From assembly GCA_012932865.1 (NCBI GenBank), contig SAXG01000123.1:16093-80092 (forward strand): 64,000 nt of DNA. The letters are read 5' to 3'. Made by a program: the position numbers and the translations under genes. This document shows positions 43,628-55,672 of the stretch, piece after piece. The stretch is from Amylostereum areolatum. Taxonomy: Eukaryota; Basidiomycota; Agaricomycetes; Russulales; Stereaceae. The notes beneath the pieces were generated by a model, which saw nothing but the letters and a program-made list of their open reading frames with translations, searched no databases and had not been told where the DNA came from. Position 1 is the stretch's first letter. Every line of letters starts with the position of its first letter.

Positions 43628-44033
43628 TGCCCGATCCCCGCCTGCCCGCCTCTTCTCCCCTCGTCCTCTTCCCGTCCCGTCCCGTCCCATCGCCCACCAT
43701 CGCCTACCGTCCACACGTCGCCCCACGCCATCCTCGACGGGAAGCGGAAGCGGAAGCGAAGGAGAGCGGATACTAGTAGAAGGGCAGGGCAGGGCAGGAG
43801 GGGCAGGTTGTACCCCTGCGCGATCGCGACGAGAGAGAAGGTGGACGAAGCGCGCCTGTGTCTGTGTCCGTGTCCGTGTCTGTGTCGTGTTGTATGTATC
43901 CCGAACGCCCCCGGTCTGTACATCTCATAGAATCGAAATCGCAATCGAAAATCGAACGAAATCTCCCCGCCCGCCGCCCGCCCGCGTGAGACCCCCGACC
44001 CCCCGAATGACTTAAATAATGTCCCCCGCTCGC
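43628..44033. other. Convergent 3' flank
   Basis: The region between the NEDD8 stop and the AlkB-like stop has GT-rich (TGTGTCCGTGTC) repeats at 43858-43885. No gene is recognised. Confidence 0.45.
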
Positions 44034-45204
44034 TCACGCCCCGACGACGTCCGCCCCGGGCAGCATCCACCGAAACGTGACGCTCACCCGCGCCTTCCGC
44101 GGCACCCACACCGGCCGCGCTCCCCCCTCCCCCTCCCCGTCCCCCCCCCTCCTCCGCCTCGACCCAGTCCCCCCGCCCGGCCCTCGATCCCGTGCGTCCA
44201 CCGATACCGCGCCTCGCCCGTCAGCGCCACGATCCCGCCCTCGGGCACATACACGTCCCACCTCTCCCCTCCCCTCCCCCTCCCCCCTCCCCCTCGCCCA
44301 CCTCGCCCTCGCCCGCCCCGCCCGCCCGCACCTTCAAAAACCGCATCACGCACCCGCTCCCCGTGCCCACCCCCACGATCCCCTCCCCGTACCGTCCCAC
44401 GAGATCCACGTGGTCCCCGATCCCCTCCCCGACCGCGTACAGGTTCACGATCGCCTGCCGCGCCCTCCGCTCCCCCGCCCCCTCCCCGAACACGGCCCGG
44501 AACGCCTCCGCCCCCACCGCCCCCCTCAGCATCCCCGCCAACTCCCTCCCGAGCGCCTCCAGCGCCGCCGGCAGCCCCTGCCCCTGCCCCTTCCCTTTCC
44601 CTCCATTCCCTCCCTTCCCCTCCCCTCCTTCCCCCTCTTCATCTTCCCCCTCCCCCTCCCCCTCGCCCTCGCCCTCCCCCTCCCCCGCCCTCCCAAAAAG
44701 CATCACCTGATTCACCTGATTCGCCCGATCCGCCCGATCCGCCTCCCCACCAAAAAACGCCCGCATGCACCCCGCCCGCACCCGCTCCGCCCGCGCCCGC
44801 GCGAGCCGCGCCCCGGGATCGAAGTACAGCCCCGGGATCGGCGGACACGTCCGGCGCGCGACCCGTTCGTGCGCGCCCGGCGCGCTGGGGATCGGCGGGA
44901 TGGCGCGAGGGGGAGGGGCAGGGGGAGGGGCTTGCGTCGGGGCAGGGGGGGGGGCTTGCGTCGGGGCAGGGAGAGGGGCTTGCGTCGGGGCAGGGAGAGG
45001 GGCCAGGATGGTATGAATCGAGGGGGATGTGCGCGGCGACGTCCTCTCCGTCTCCGCCTCCATGGGCTCGTCGAACAGCGAATCCGGACTCCAATCCTCC
45101 TCCTCCTCCTCTTCCTCCCGATCCACGTCCACGTCCGTGCGAATCGTGAGCGCGCCCGGAGCGCGCGAGGGAGTCGGGTTCGTGTTCATGTCGAGAGCGG
45201 TCAT
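44034..45204 (-). CDS. AlkB-like 2-oxoglutarate/Fe(II) dioxygenase
   Basis: AlkB homologues remove alkyl groups from nucleic acids or proteins. The gene starts at 45204 with an acidic N-terminus, APTQAP tandem repeats and a Gly/Glu-rich low-complexity linker. The catalytic part reads AIVNLYAVGEGIGDHVDLVG (HxD), GVGTGSGCVMRFLK, then after a likely intron (about 44323-44258) RWDVYVPEGGIVALTGEARY and RWTHGI (distal His), then RVSVTFRWMLPG (Arg for 2-oxoglutarate). The last segment lies in a different frame. I see no intron between the two, and the shift falls in a G6 run at about 44190-44196 on the minus strand. It may be a base-call error or a true frameshift. All catalytic residues are present if the frame is bridged. 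Confidence 0.65.
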
Positions 45205-45735
45205 GGTCGTGGTCGCTCAGTACTGAAACGTGTTCACGCTGGCCATCGCATGAACAACGCGCTCGATCAGACGTCGACGCGACATCTTGACATCTCCTCA
45301 TCTCCGCGCGCGGTCGTCCAAGTCGATACAATGATGGCAAGGGCTGATATTACCGTATGACATCTACCCCCCGTCCGTAGAAGTACATACTTGGGGCGCA
45401 TAGTGTACGGGGGCTGGTACAGGAGATTTCGCATCTCCCTCCAAAATTAACGAGTTCGAGTGGGGTATAAGCTAAAGAAAAAGGTATCCGAGGCCGCACG
45501 AAAACGGCCGCGACGTGGCAACAACAACACGGCAAACATCCCCCCTCCGCAAGTACAAATCGCAAGGTAAGCATGAAAACACAACGCGAGAGCAAGAGGC
45601 CGACAACATTAGGTAGGGGATCGCAAGATTAAAGAGCGTGGTAGGGTACTTCAAGGCGGCGAAGAGCAACTCATCGTCCATTTTGATCGCAAAACCCGGG
45701 AACATGGCAAAATGTGGAAAGGGTATCGCATTCGC
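45205..45735. other. Intergenic, no gene recognised
   Basis: This lies between the AlkB-like start and the P450 stop and shows only shadow frames. Confidence 0.4.
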
Positions 45736-47727
45736 TCAGCGTTGTTCGCGCGGGTTGAAAACGAGACTGCAGCGCATGGCCGCGGGGAAAATGACCTGCG
45801 CGCCCAACGTTCCGAATCAGCAACCCCGTCCACCGAAACAACCGTGCACTCACAAACGAATCGCAGATCTCCATGCTCTTCGCCGTCGTCTCCGCTGCCG
45901 CCTTCATGTCAAAGTTGCGCACGAGAGACGCGACCGTGATGCGAAGGATCATCTGCGCAAGGTTCTGGCCACCGCACACCCGTGTGCCGAGCCCAAACGG
46001 CATCATCGACTGGTGCATCGTCGCAAGCTCCGCCGGCGACGCGTCCAACCAACGGTCCGGGAGGAACGTGTCCGGCGAAGGGAACACGGCAGGGTCGCGA
46101 TGCATCGACCATCCCTGCGTCGCCACGATGGTGCCCGCGGGAAGCTCGAAACCCATGAGGTCGAATGACTCGGGGAACGAGGCGGTCTTAGACGACGAGG
46201 CAGGCACGACGCGCTCGAGGAGGCTGGGGACAGCGCTGTAGACGCGGAGGCCTGGACACGAGGGCGTCAACACGATTGGAGTCATCCGCGAGTCTAAACT
46301 ACGAACCTTCTTTGATGAACGCCGTCAGGTAGGGGAGCTCCTGGAGGACGGAGATATCGGGGATCGTCTTCGAGTTGGGCATGGCGGCATCCAGCTCGGC
46401 TTGCAGCTTTTTGGAGATGTCAGCGCGGCGAGTGAGTTCCCAGCAAGGTAGGCCAGCGTGGTAGAGGTCGTGTCACAGGCGGCGACGCTGAATTGACGTA
46501 GCGAGTCAGTACGACCCTGAACGAAGAGGGGGTGCAGACCCACAAGTGGCCCATGTGCTCCGAGATGATGTTGCGCTCGGACATGAGATCGTTTGACGCT
46601 CCCATACGGTGGCGAAGCAAGCGCTGGACGAGTGGCATTTTGTCAGAGTCGTTGCTCATCTGCGCCCGGTTCTCGTAGACACGGCCACTGACGAACTGAA
46701 AAACATTGACCCTGCTCAGCAGACGAACGGCCGGAATACATGGGAAGGTCTACCTCGGCCATGGTCTTGTCCGAGTCGCAAAGGAGACGGAGGCGCTTGT
46801 GAGGGATGCGACAGATGAGGTTCCACGCCCAGGAGGGGACAGCGCTACGCTGTGGAGAGTGTCAACGAGAGAGAGACGAGGGGGAAGCGACACACTTACG
46901 AGAATACCACGCTTGGGGAAGTCGCCGATGGCGGTGACAAGGGGGTCTTCGGCGTCGATCGCCCACTTGGCGAGGGCTCCGACGTGGTAGCCAAAGGAAG
47001 AGACGGAGACGGCGTCAACCATGAACTGCCGGAAAAGATGAAGACAGTCGAGAGCGCTCTTTCCGGAGATGCGTTCCAAGACCTGGCGGGCACGGTGAGC
47101 GAGCATGCAACCAGACAATAGATATCAATTTACCTCGACAAGCTCGACGGTGTACTCATGGAGTTCGGGCTGGAAGAGGGCGAGATGGGCGGGGTTGTAG
47201 TGAGGGGCATATCCCTTCTTGCGAGCAGCGTGGGGGCCGTGAGATAGAGTGGTCATGCTACGAACGCAGAAAATCAGCAAACCAGGCGGATATACGCATG
47301 TCGAACAGCACTGACGCGTGGTCGTTTTCGTTTCTATCGAGAGGCGTGAGCGAAGGAAGCGATAGAAGGGAAGGGGGGCTCGCTGAACGCACGTGAGGAG
47401 GCTCTTGTAGTAGGTGCTCTTGTCGAACTTGGGGTTGAAGTAGACGGCCTTGGCGGAGAGGTGGTCCTTGAAGACGACCTTGTTGGGGCCGACGCGTACG
47501 ACGGGGCCGTAGCGTTCAAAAAGGTCGTGTATGGTCTTGCATTGTTGGAGGCGGACAACGTGTGTTGTAAGCCAAACGTTGGAGACGGCGGCGTACCAGG
47601 GACCGGGGATATCGCAGAGGGGGGAGAAGACGAGTTGATATATCGCGTTGAGGACAAAATAGAGGGCGATGACGGAGAAGGAGAGGACGAGGAGGTGGGC
47701 GTCGAGGAAGGCGAGAACGGCGTGCAT
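45736..47727 (-). CDS. Cytochrome P450 monooxygenase
   Basis: A haem-thiolate monooxygenase, anchored in the ER. The start at 47727 gives an N-terminal membrane helix (LLVLSFSVIALYFVLNAIY) followed by the Pro-rich hinge DIPGPWYAAVSN. Later exons show PVVRVGPNKVVF, the I-helix AACDTTSTTLAYL, ExxR in IKEGLRVYS, PAGTIVATQGWSMHRDP, FLPDRW and the haem loop FGLGTRVCGG with its Cys ligand. The last join (donor after ICDSF) gives FPAAMRCSLVFNPREQR and the stop at 45736. Several introns of 50-70 bp are present. The haem, ExxR and I-helix residues are intact. Substrate cannot be read from sequence. It has no biosynthetic cluster around it. Confidence 0.85.
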
Positions 47728-49437
47728 CGTGGCGGGCGGGAATCCAAGAAGGGGCGGCGGGGGCGGCGGGGGGAACGCGAGATGGAGGCGGGGGAGGGAA
47801 AGGAACGCAGATGGGGCGGAGGAATGGGAGTGGGGGTTATAAGCGGCGGGAGGCTTTGTGGCTGCTTTGACGAGGCGGGCGTTCGTTCGTCACCGCTCCC
47901 GACCTTTGGGGCGGGGCCCTCGGACAGATCCGGTGATATCGACGCCGTCAGAGCCCCTTCTTTCGGAAACGACCTCGACCCCTCTCTGGATCGGGAAGGT
48001 TTCTTGCCTATTCCAGCCATGCCAGGTTCCCGCCGCGTCCTGCTAGTGGCGTCTTGATTACCGCCCGAACGGAGACCGCCGTCAAGCTTCAAGCCCAGTC
48101 CCCTTCCGTCATCGTCAGCACCCTCTTCATCCACGCGTGCCCACGGCGTTCGCCGGGGAGAATCCATCCCAGCAGCCCACGCGCTGCGATGTCGCCGCAA
48201 ACTCCCCTCGGTGAATCCCTAGCGCACCGCCGCCAAGCCAAGAGCGAGCTTGACAACCAGTCGAATTCCCCACCGACATTTGGAGGAAAGCGGCAGCCTC
48301 TTCGACGTCTTCCCCCTCGATCACGTCGGGCGCAAGGACTGACCTCCTAATCCGGAACGTGGCTCGCCGCAACCGCGTGGGGAACCACGGGGTTGGCGCG
48401 CCTTCAGAATCAAAGTTACCATCATACTTACCAACGGCACTGGCATGTGAGTCAACCGCCACGCACGAACCCAGGAATCACACCACCCCTCTAAGCCCTG
48501 ACTCGACGACCTCGATTTCCGATGGCAAACTAATAATTGCCGAGTGTGCTTGCGTGACGCACGGGAGTTTGATACGAGCAAGGCAACACTGGGAAATGGA
48601 TCCCGTTAGTGCTTATGCGTAGGAGTAGCCTCCTTCCGCACAGGCATCGCACATGACTGCTTACCTGCGAGAGAAACCCTTCCATCCGCCTCTCCGGCAC
48701 ACCAGCTCTCGTTCGCAAATCCTGGAAAACGCCGGCCCAGACGACGATCGTACCCGCCTGCTCATCCGCCGCAAATTCGTCGAGCGGCGCGAGACCGCCT
48801 GCCGTGTGCATCATACCCCACCGGCAGCGACAGTGCTCGTCGCACGAACCTGATCATCCAGGACGCCGCAATACGCCCAAGCGCAAGTTACGCCTCGCCG
48901 GGGGTCCAAAGTCCATCGACTCACCCAGATTTCGTATCACGGATCCGCGACTTCAGAATATGGTCGCTTTTCAAAACCTGCCTCGCTGCATCAACTCTGT
49001 GTGGTGAAAAGTTCCCATGTTCAGTCCTGATCTCCATAGATGAAGCAGCAGACTAACCCACCGAACAACATTCAACTCACCGCAAAGTTGCTGGTTCCCA
49101 GTCCATCCATCCATCAGCCACCGTACCATCACCATCACACCTCCCGCCCCTCGCGCAGATCCGAGCGCGCACGAAACGACCTTCACTTACCATACATACA
49201 TACATCCTACACTTCCGACCCCATTATTGCTGCACGCCCCCTTTGTATTGTATAAGTACACTCTCGCGGCATCAGCTCGACGCTTCTTCCTAATTATACC
49301 GAACCGGGTCAGCCTCGCGATCGCCCCTTTGCGCCCCGACTCGACAACGGACTCGACTCACCCTGATCGGACGCACCCCAGACGCGGCCCCGAAACCCAA
49401 TCCGCGCCCGCTGCCTCCGAATCGCGGCCTACCCCTC
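47728..49437. other. 1.7 kb intergenic, no gene recognised
   Basis: Many short frames on both strands give Pro/Arg/Ser-rich peptides without domains. AT content rises after 48900. I cannot support a gene here. Confidence 0.4.
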
Positions 49438-49938
49438 CTAATTCTCCTTCTCCACCTTGGTCTCCCCCAGACCCACCCCCATCAGAAAACACACCCGCAT
49501 CCCCGCCCCGAGGTAGACGAACCCGACGCTCCCCCACACCATCGCGTTCCACTCCGCACACGCCCACACCTCGAACGCCCTCCGCCCCGCAGGCACCATG
49601 CTCACCAAGTGCCCCGCATCCGCCACGAGCAGGCCCGCGAGGAGCGTCTTCCACGTCCGGAGCGCGTCCGTCGACGCCAGCACGAAGTGCTCGTTCAGCG
49701 CGAAGAGGAGGTAGAGGTTCGCGAGTTGGTGGAGGGCCATCAGGGTCGGCGTCGCGGGCGGACCAGCCACGCCAGGGGGAAGGGTGTGGTAGGACGGGGC
49801 GAAAGGGAGGAGCTCGTGCAGGTACGAAGAGGGCTGAATAGCAGCGTAGTACGCCCCTGCGAGCGCCGAGAGCGGCTCGATGTACAGGAAGAACAGCCGA
49901 TAGACGAACGGGATTGCGCTCGAGCTCGAGGACATCAT
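49438..49938 (-). CDS. DUF7704-type small membrane protein
   Basis: A single-exon gene of 166 residues. It begins MMSSSSSAIPFVYRLFFLYI, followed by EPLSALAGAYYAA, and has four hydrophobic segments (about residues 10-33, 63-86, 90-112, 128-150). The order and the FLYIEPLSAL..AYYAA start match a widespread fungal family of unknown function that I recall as DUF7704. The second ATG (49935) is an equally good start. The Glu/Lys-rich tail is cytosolic or nuclear-facing. Confidence 0.65.
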   Translation of the reverse strand: MMSSSSSAIPFVYRLFFLYIEPLSALAGAYYAAIQPSSYLHELLPFAPSYHTLPPGVAGPPATPTLMALHQLANLYLLFALNEHFVLASTDALRTWKTLLAGLLVADAGHLVSMVPAGRRAFEVWACAEWNAMVWGSVGFVYLGAGMRVCFLMGVGLGETKVEKEN

Positions 49939-50119
49939 GGACGTCGCGCGGTGAGAGGTAACAACCGCCCGGACCGCCCCTCCGGCGCTTTAAGGTGGCT
50001 TGTAGTTGTGGGCGCTTGTTGACGCCCGCAAATACAGCATTGTATACTATCGTGTAAGTAAAATAGTACTACTAAGTACTACGAACACATCCCCACCACC
50101 ACACCACCCCCCTTCACGC
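49939..50119. other. Short intergenic
   Basis: 181 bp between two minus-strand genes; it holds the promoter of the DUF7704 gene and the 3' flank of the aminopeptidase gene. Confidence 0.4.
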
Positions 50120-51568
50120 TCACGCGGTGATCACGTCCGCCCCCTCCTCCGTGATAAGCACCATATGCTCCTCCTGCGCGCTCCTCGCGCAATTCTGTCC
50201 CGTTCCCCTCCTTTCAGCCCCCCTACGGATCGACAAAGGAAGAAGAAGGCACGCACCTCGGTCGACGCCGTCCACCCGTCAGGGAAAATCCACGCGCGGG
50301 GGTTCGAGCCTTGTATCAGCGCCGGCTACCCACCCACCCCTCAGCCTTCTCGCCGAGCCTCAAACAAAAAATAAATAAACAGTCTCACCTCGATCGTAAA
50401 ACAATCCCCCGGCCTCATCGCCCCGGGCTCGTCGTTCACTGGATCGCACACACCCCACCATCAGCAGCGCCTCCATGTTTCGTGGGCAAGAAAAGGGGAG
50501 ACAAACGCGTATGCACGATCCACGGCGGCCGATGGAACACCCGCCCGATCCCGTGTCCCGTGAACTGCTCGCTGACGACGTACCCGCGCGCCTGCGCGCA
50601 CGCGTGGATGGCTCGCCCGATGTCCTTGAAGGGCGCACCGGGGCGGCACACGGCGAGGCCGGCGGCGAGCGCGGCGCGCGTGGCGGCGACGAGGGCGCGT
50701 CCGGGCGCGTCCTGCAGACGCCGGGGAAGTAAGCGGGAGGGACTCGGAAGGAAAGGAAAGAACGCACGACGTCGCCCACGAGGAACGTGCGGGACGTGTC
50801 CCCGTGGAACCCGCCCAGATACACCGTAATGTCGATATTCACGATGTCCCCGTCTTCCAGCGGCCGCCTGTCCGGTCCCTCTCATTAAGCGACGTAGGAA
50901 GTAGAGAGAAAAGCACGACTCCACGCAACTCGTCCGGGATCCCGTGCACGACGACGTTGTTCACGCTCGTGCAGCACGACTTGGGAAAGCCCGCGTATTG
51001 CAGGGGCGACGGGTACGCGCCCGCTCCGACGATGCGCTCATGCACCTTCCTGTCGATCTCCTCCGTCGTAATCCCGACCTCCACCGCCTCCATCAGCCTT
51101 TCCCTGTCCCATGTCCCACACAAGTCACGCACGCACCTTCACCAACCCCCCCGCAAACGCCAACACGTCCCTCGCCAACCGCGCCGCCTCCCTCACCCGC
51201 CTCTCCTCCTCCCCACCCAACACCACCCGGCCGTCCCCCCGCTGCGCGCTCGCCGGCGTGCCCGTGGCCCGCGCGACGTAGTCCGGGACCGCGATGTGCT
51301 TCGGGACGGCGCGAAGGGGGATGTGCGCGGTGCCGAAGGTGGGCTCGTCGGGCGGGAGGACGACGGAGTAAGTCCCGAACGTGGATATTTCGTCCATGTC
51401 GATCTCGCTCTCCGCGTCGACGTTGGCATGGGAACGGGGGGCAGAGACGGACACGATGCCACGGACGGGGGTGCGCGGGCGTGGTGACCGTGCGTGAAGT
51501 CCAACCCGAGATTGACGATGGAGTGTACGCGGCGCGGGGCGTGTGCGAGAGCATAGAAGGCGTAACAT
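50120..51568 (-). CDS. Methionine aminopeptidase type 1, probably mitochondrial
   Basis: Removes the initiator methionine. The start at 51568 gives [23 protein letters not shown], which is Arg-rich with no acidic residue, like a mitochondrial presequence. Then come [16 protein letters not shown] and [14 protein letters not shown], as in organellar MetAP1. The catalytic part shows [20 protein letters not shown] (two Asp ligands), [13 protein letters not shown] (His ligand), a CFTIEPAL segment (Glu) and [19 protein letters not shown] at the end. All five metal ligands appear present. At least five introns. The stop is at 50120-50122. Confidence 0.85.
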
Positions 51569-52282
51569 GGTGATGGCGGGGGAGCAGGTTCGTACGCCGG
51601 GGGTTAGTCTAAAGGCAAGGACGACGACAGGGTGAGCTACACATAGTAGTACGCGGCGACACCGACCAGGCCGACGAACGAAATGGAGTCGGCGCACCTG
51701 TGGGCGGCCTCTGATGAGCCGTACACGTGGCGTTAGGCGTATCGCAGGTCCTAGAGTAGATGTCTTTACAATGGCTCGTCGTCGTCTCGAATCTCGTAGA
51801 ATACGTCGTCGAAGACGTCGGAGGAAAAGGCGGCCGCAGAGTACCACGTCCGGCGCAAGCCGGCACGGCGGCGCGGTCGGGAAGCGCTGCCGAGTCTCGA
51901 CCTAACCGCGGCACGGTCGGCACTGACAGAGGCTTTCCCACGACCCCAACAATGTGGGCGCCTCGCCACCACGCGCTGTTCATTTCCCCCGAATAACCGC
52001 TCATACGTTAGCCGCCCTCATCCACAAACGACGCAAACACATCTAGAATTATCTGCGCGAGCACGTGTGTATCGTAAAGCCCATTACTATAGTAGGGTAT
52101 GCCCCCCGGAAGGCCCAGGCGCTCCAAAGTCCATCGAATCCTCTAGTGTCATGGATGGGTGGGGTATGCGGTAAGCGACGAAGGGGGAAGGGGCATGCCG
52201 TCGAAGTCGAACGGTCCCGCCTGCACTCCCCACGCTCGCCCATCCCTGCCAGTCAATCTCAGCGCCACAACCCCTCCCGCGC
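51569..52282. other. Intergenic, no gene recognised
   Basis: Frames here are Arg-rich shadows. The promoter of the aminopeptidase gene should lie in the first part. Confidence 0.4.
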
Positions 52283-52884
52283 CTACGCCACGCCCGTGAT
52301 CTTCTGCACGAGCTCCTCGAGCATCCTGTCGAGCTCCTCCGCCGCCCGCCGGAGCTCCCCGCGATCGCCCCCCGCGATCATCGACGACGGCAGGTCATAC
52401 ACCACCCGCGTCCCGCGCCCGCCCTCCGCGGTCTTGCCCATGATCATCAGCCTCAGCGGGACGTAGAGCCCCGCGAGCAGATCGTGCCGCATCATCGTCG
52501 CCGCGACGAGCGGGTTCCCAAGCGTGTACACGCGCGCGTCGGGGATGTCGTCCCGCTCGAGGTACATCCTCAGCCAGTTGCTGTGTTTCGTCTCCAAGAA
52601 GAACCTGTTCGGAACGAAAACGCGGAGGCGTCAGCGAGCCATGTTTGGAGGACGTGCGGAAAGGGGGAGGGGGAGGCGACTGACCCGAAGTGCTCGCCCG
52701 TCACCTCCTTGAGCCGCGACTCGAGCTCGCGCGGGCTTTTGGCAGCGCGGATCGCGCTCGTGATGCGGCCCTCGGATTTGTTTCGGTTCAGGAGCGCGTC
52801 GAGCCGGCGGAGCACCTCCTGCACGGGCAGATCGGTGTTGTACCGCACGCGGCGAACGGCGAAGTCCTCGATTTGCTTCGACAT
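52283..52884 (-). CDS. DUF302-like protein
   Basis: Two exons: about 52884-52683 and 52605-52283. It starts MSKQIEDFAVRRVRYNTDLPVQEVLRRLDALL. The second exon has YTLGNPLVAATMMRHDLLAG followed by LYVPLRLMIM and VVYDLPSS. This pattern (helix, TLGNP, H.....A..VPLR....) matches the DUF302 family, found in bacteria and fungi, for which I know no established enzyme activity. About 180 residues, no membrane segment. A (GT)n tract at 52892-52902 lies just upstream. Confidence 0.6.
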
Positions 52885-53658
52885 CGGATGTGTGTGTGTG
52901 TGTTTATGAAGGGTGGGTTGGGTACAGATATAGGTATGACCTAGTCGGTTCGAGGGACTAGAAGGTTGGTCGATGTGATGTGGCGATGAAGAGGAAGAAG
53001 AGTGGTGCGGGTGGTGTGCGGTATGAACGGGAGACAGATGCCTGAGATGGGGAGGCTGGGGTTCCATCGTCTCGCACCCGGGGGTTTATAACAGGATCCA
53101 CGCCTCCCGGCGAACGGACGTGCCATATCGCATCCCAAGCCTGCAATCTTGCGCCCCAGAATCCTGCCAGGCGCTCTGCCTCTGCGCGAGCTCAGACGAA
53201 GGAAAAATCTGCACTCAGCCTGCGTTTGACGTGAAGGGAGAAGCCTTCCAGTCGCGTACGTACACCCGGCTGGCGACGCCGATCGCGTTAACCCCCGCGT
53301 CGAGTGTCCCATCGCGCCCTTCTCTTTCCCACCCCGCGCTTCTCTCGCCCGGTCTTCAAGGAGCTCACGCCCAATCGTCCCCGGCCATCCATCGGGCATC
53401 TAAAAAAACAGCTAGAATGCCGGCCACACGACTCAGCCCATGCCATAACGCCCCTCCCCCTCACACCCCCGCACGCACGGACTTTCGTGGGGTCTCCGGC
53501 ATCCCAGCCCGCACGTTCCCAACGTTTCCCACCACCCCGGTCAATTTCAACGGCAACTCACCACACATTCACCCCCACGTTCCCTGCCCGGTGATCTACC
53601 GCTAGAACACCGACCAGCGCGCGGTAGATAACCGCACCGAGGGACCCAGAGAAGCCTT
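52885..53658. other. Intergenic, no gene recognised
   Basis: Promoter side of the DUF302-like gene and 3' flank of the F-box gene. No domain-bearing frame. Confidence 0.4.
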
Positions 53659-55265
53659 TCAGGCGTGCCATAATCGGGCCACCATCCCGCGGTAGAGCGA
53701 CGCGCTATCCTCGAGACGGACGCGGAGGTCAAGGGTCGTGAGGCTGGGAACTACCGCCGGGAGAGCACGTGTGAGTTCCATAAAGTCCTGTCGGCCGTTG
53801 TTTCAGCGAATACGCGAACGTGACTATGAGGGGAAACCTGCCACTCACAGGAACTGTATCCTTTTTGACGGCGAACAAGATACGCTCGATAAATGCAGAA
53901 GATTGTACGAGCGCGGAGAGCTGCGCCAGACCTATGACGATATGTGGCCCCGTGAATGTGCGCAATTTTGGATGCCGCCGGGCAAGCCCTATGGGCGCAG
54001 TACCCTGAGAGGCGTAGATCTTGCCGTCGTCAGAGATTAGAGACATGTGTTCCAAATCCTGCGCCCCTGACGTCAACGTCGTGAGCCAGTTGAAGAGCAC
54101 GCGAAACTGGGGGGGACGCGCGACGCCTTGGTGCGTCACCGTCAACTCGCGGAGTTCAGGAAGGCCAGGGTACGTAGGAGGCGGATCCGCGGCCTGTTGT
54201 AGCATTGTCAGTGGAAGAATTTGGGGCGATGAGAGGGAGGGGAAGGATAAAAGGAAGAATGCGTGCCTCGAGCTCGGGTTCGACGTCGATGAAGTTGTCG
54301 TAGAAGAAGCTCAGCGTCGTCAGACGCGGGGTGCCGCTCAGCAGGGTTAGCAGGGCTCGCGGAGAAAGCTGGTGGTCCCGCCCGATATGGAGTTGAGTTA
54401 GGGCCCGGAGGGCCGATGTGGCGTTAAACTCTTTGGCTAGTTCCAGATCCATCCCCGCGGGCACCTAAAATTGAGATGCCAATGCAGCCCATATCGTAAA
54501 TGCGGTACACGTTCGGGAGCCCGCGGTCTGCTACTCACCTCGAGAGCAAGGCTCGTAAGGCTCGGAAGTTCGGCCAGGAGGGACTCCAGCCTGCGCACCA
54601 TGAGATCTGTGGTGTTCCCGAGGGCGAGCGATCGGAGTGCGTGTAGGCGCGTCAGCGGAGTGAGGAGGCCTGAATATATGTTGAAATCGCAGTGAAGCGC
54701 ATGAATGCTCGGGCATTTGACCAGGACATCGACGATGCCTTCCATGAGCTGCGCGGTCAAGCCGTTGCCCATAGGCATGTGTATCATGTAGGACGTCGCG
54801 TTGGGGAGCAATGCCAGACCGCCCGTCCAGTCCTTTGCGGGAGCGAACACGGGCTGTCCGAACGACACGGTCACTTTTTTTTTCGCGGTGGAATTTTAAT
54901 TAGCGGATCAGGGTGCGTCTGCACGCGATGGAAGGAGGTTTGTGCCACGCACGGACGTGTCGAATGCTGCGCACGTATGCACGCAGGTGCGGGTGTGCGG
55001 CCAGCGCGGTGAATACGTTGGGGAAGCCGAGCTAGGCGGTGAGGATCAGGGCGACGGTCGGGAAGCTTGGACATGCGTGAGGGCTTACCTTGACAGTCCC
55101 GTCATGGTCGTGATGCTTGAACTCGATTTCTCGGTAGAGCGTTGGCGTCGCGGCTTCCCAGAACGCGCGACACACTGGAGCGCTGTCTGACAACGAGATT
55201 CTGTCGTCCATTGCCTCAAATATCGGGTACCACACATCGGTGGGAATCTTCTTAATGTCAAACAT
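53659..55265 (-). CDS. F-box protein
   Basis: The F-box near the start (55265: MFDIKKIPTDVWYPIFEAMD, then SDSAPVCRAFWEAATPTLYREIEF) would bind Skp1 in an SCF ubiquitin ligase. The remaining exons encode irregular leucine-rich repeats (LLTPLTRLHALRSLALG, LLAELPSLTSLALEV, ALRALTQLHIG, LSGTPRLTTLSFF, YPGLPELRELTV) that would pick the substrate. Introns lie at about 54469-54540, 54194-54270 and near 53780-53840; the last exon ends LRVRLEDSASLYRG...WHA. This is a large, fast-evolving family in Agaricomycetes, so no substrate can be given. The same window encodes NEDD8, which activates such ligases. Confidence 0.7.
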
Positions 55266-55672
55266 GGGGAAAGGTCTGGATAGCGATGTGCGAGAATGTG
55301 AGTCGTAATCGGTAATGAGATGGATGACAGAAGCGTCGGACGACGAGTTCGAAGTTCGAACGACGTGAGTCATGCACATGCTCGTGCGCGCCTGTGTTCG
55401 AACCGGTTCGGCGGCGCCTCGGCATCGTGACATCTGTCACGCACCAGATCGCATGTCCGCGGGCCGGACGGGCCATTGACTGTACAGTACAAAGGCCGCC
55501 GGCAACTACCGAAGTTGACGGAAGCGACAAGCGACGAGCGCCGCGACGACTTTCTCCTCACGTCAAAGACAGCGGAAGACGACATCACTGTAGCCCTATT
55601 TCTTATATCAATCGAAAAAGTGAGTGTCCTCGTTATGGTTAAGGCGTGAGTACTGAACGAGTTCTTGGCAGG
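55266..55672. other. Divergent promoter, F-box and eS12
   Basis: A 407-bp gap. A probable 5'-UTR intron of the eS12 gene (GTGAGTGTCC...GGCAG) ends one base before GATG at 55672. Confidence 0.5.

Noticed and set aside
44019..45360. Plus-strand frames of 376 and 427 codons opposite the AlkB-like gene
   Set aside because: Pro/Arg-rich shadows of the minus-strand gene.
47334..48200. 288-codon minus frame upstream of the P450 start
   Set aside because: It overlaps P450 coding exons in another frame and is Ser/Pro-rich without domain.
51125..51847. 240-codon frame starting upstream of the aminopeptidase ATG
   Set aside because: The ATG at 51568 gives a convincing mitochondrial presequence; the upstream part is Arg-rich without support.
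55390..55410. GTTCGAACC as a tRNA T-arm
   Set aside because: No acceptor stem or anticodon arm can be formed around it.
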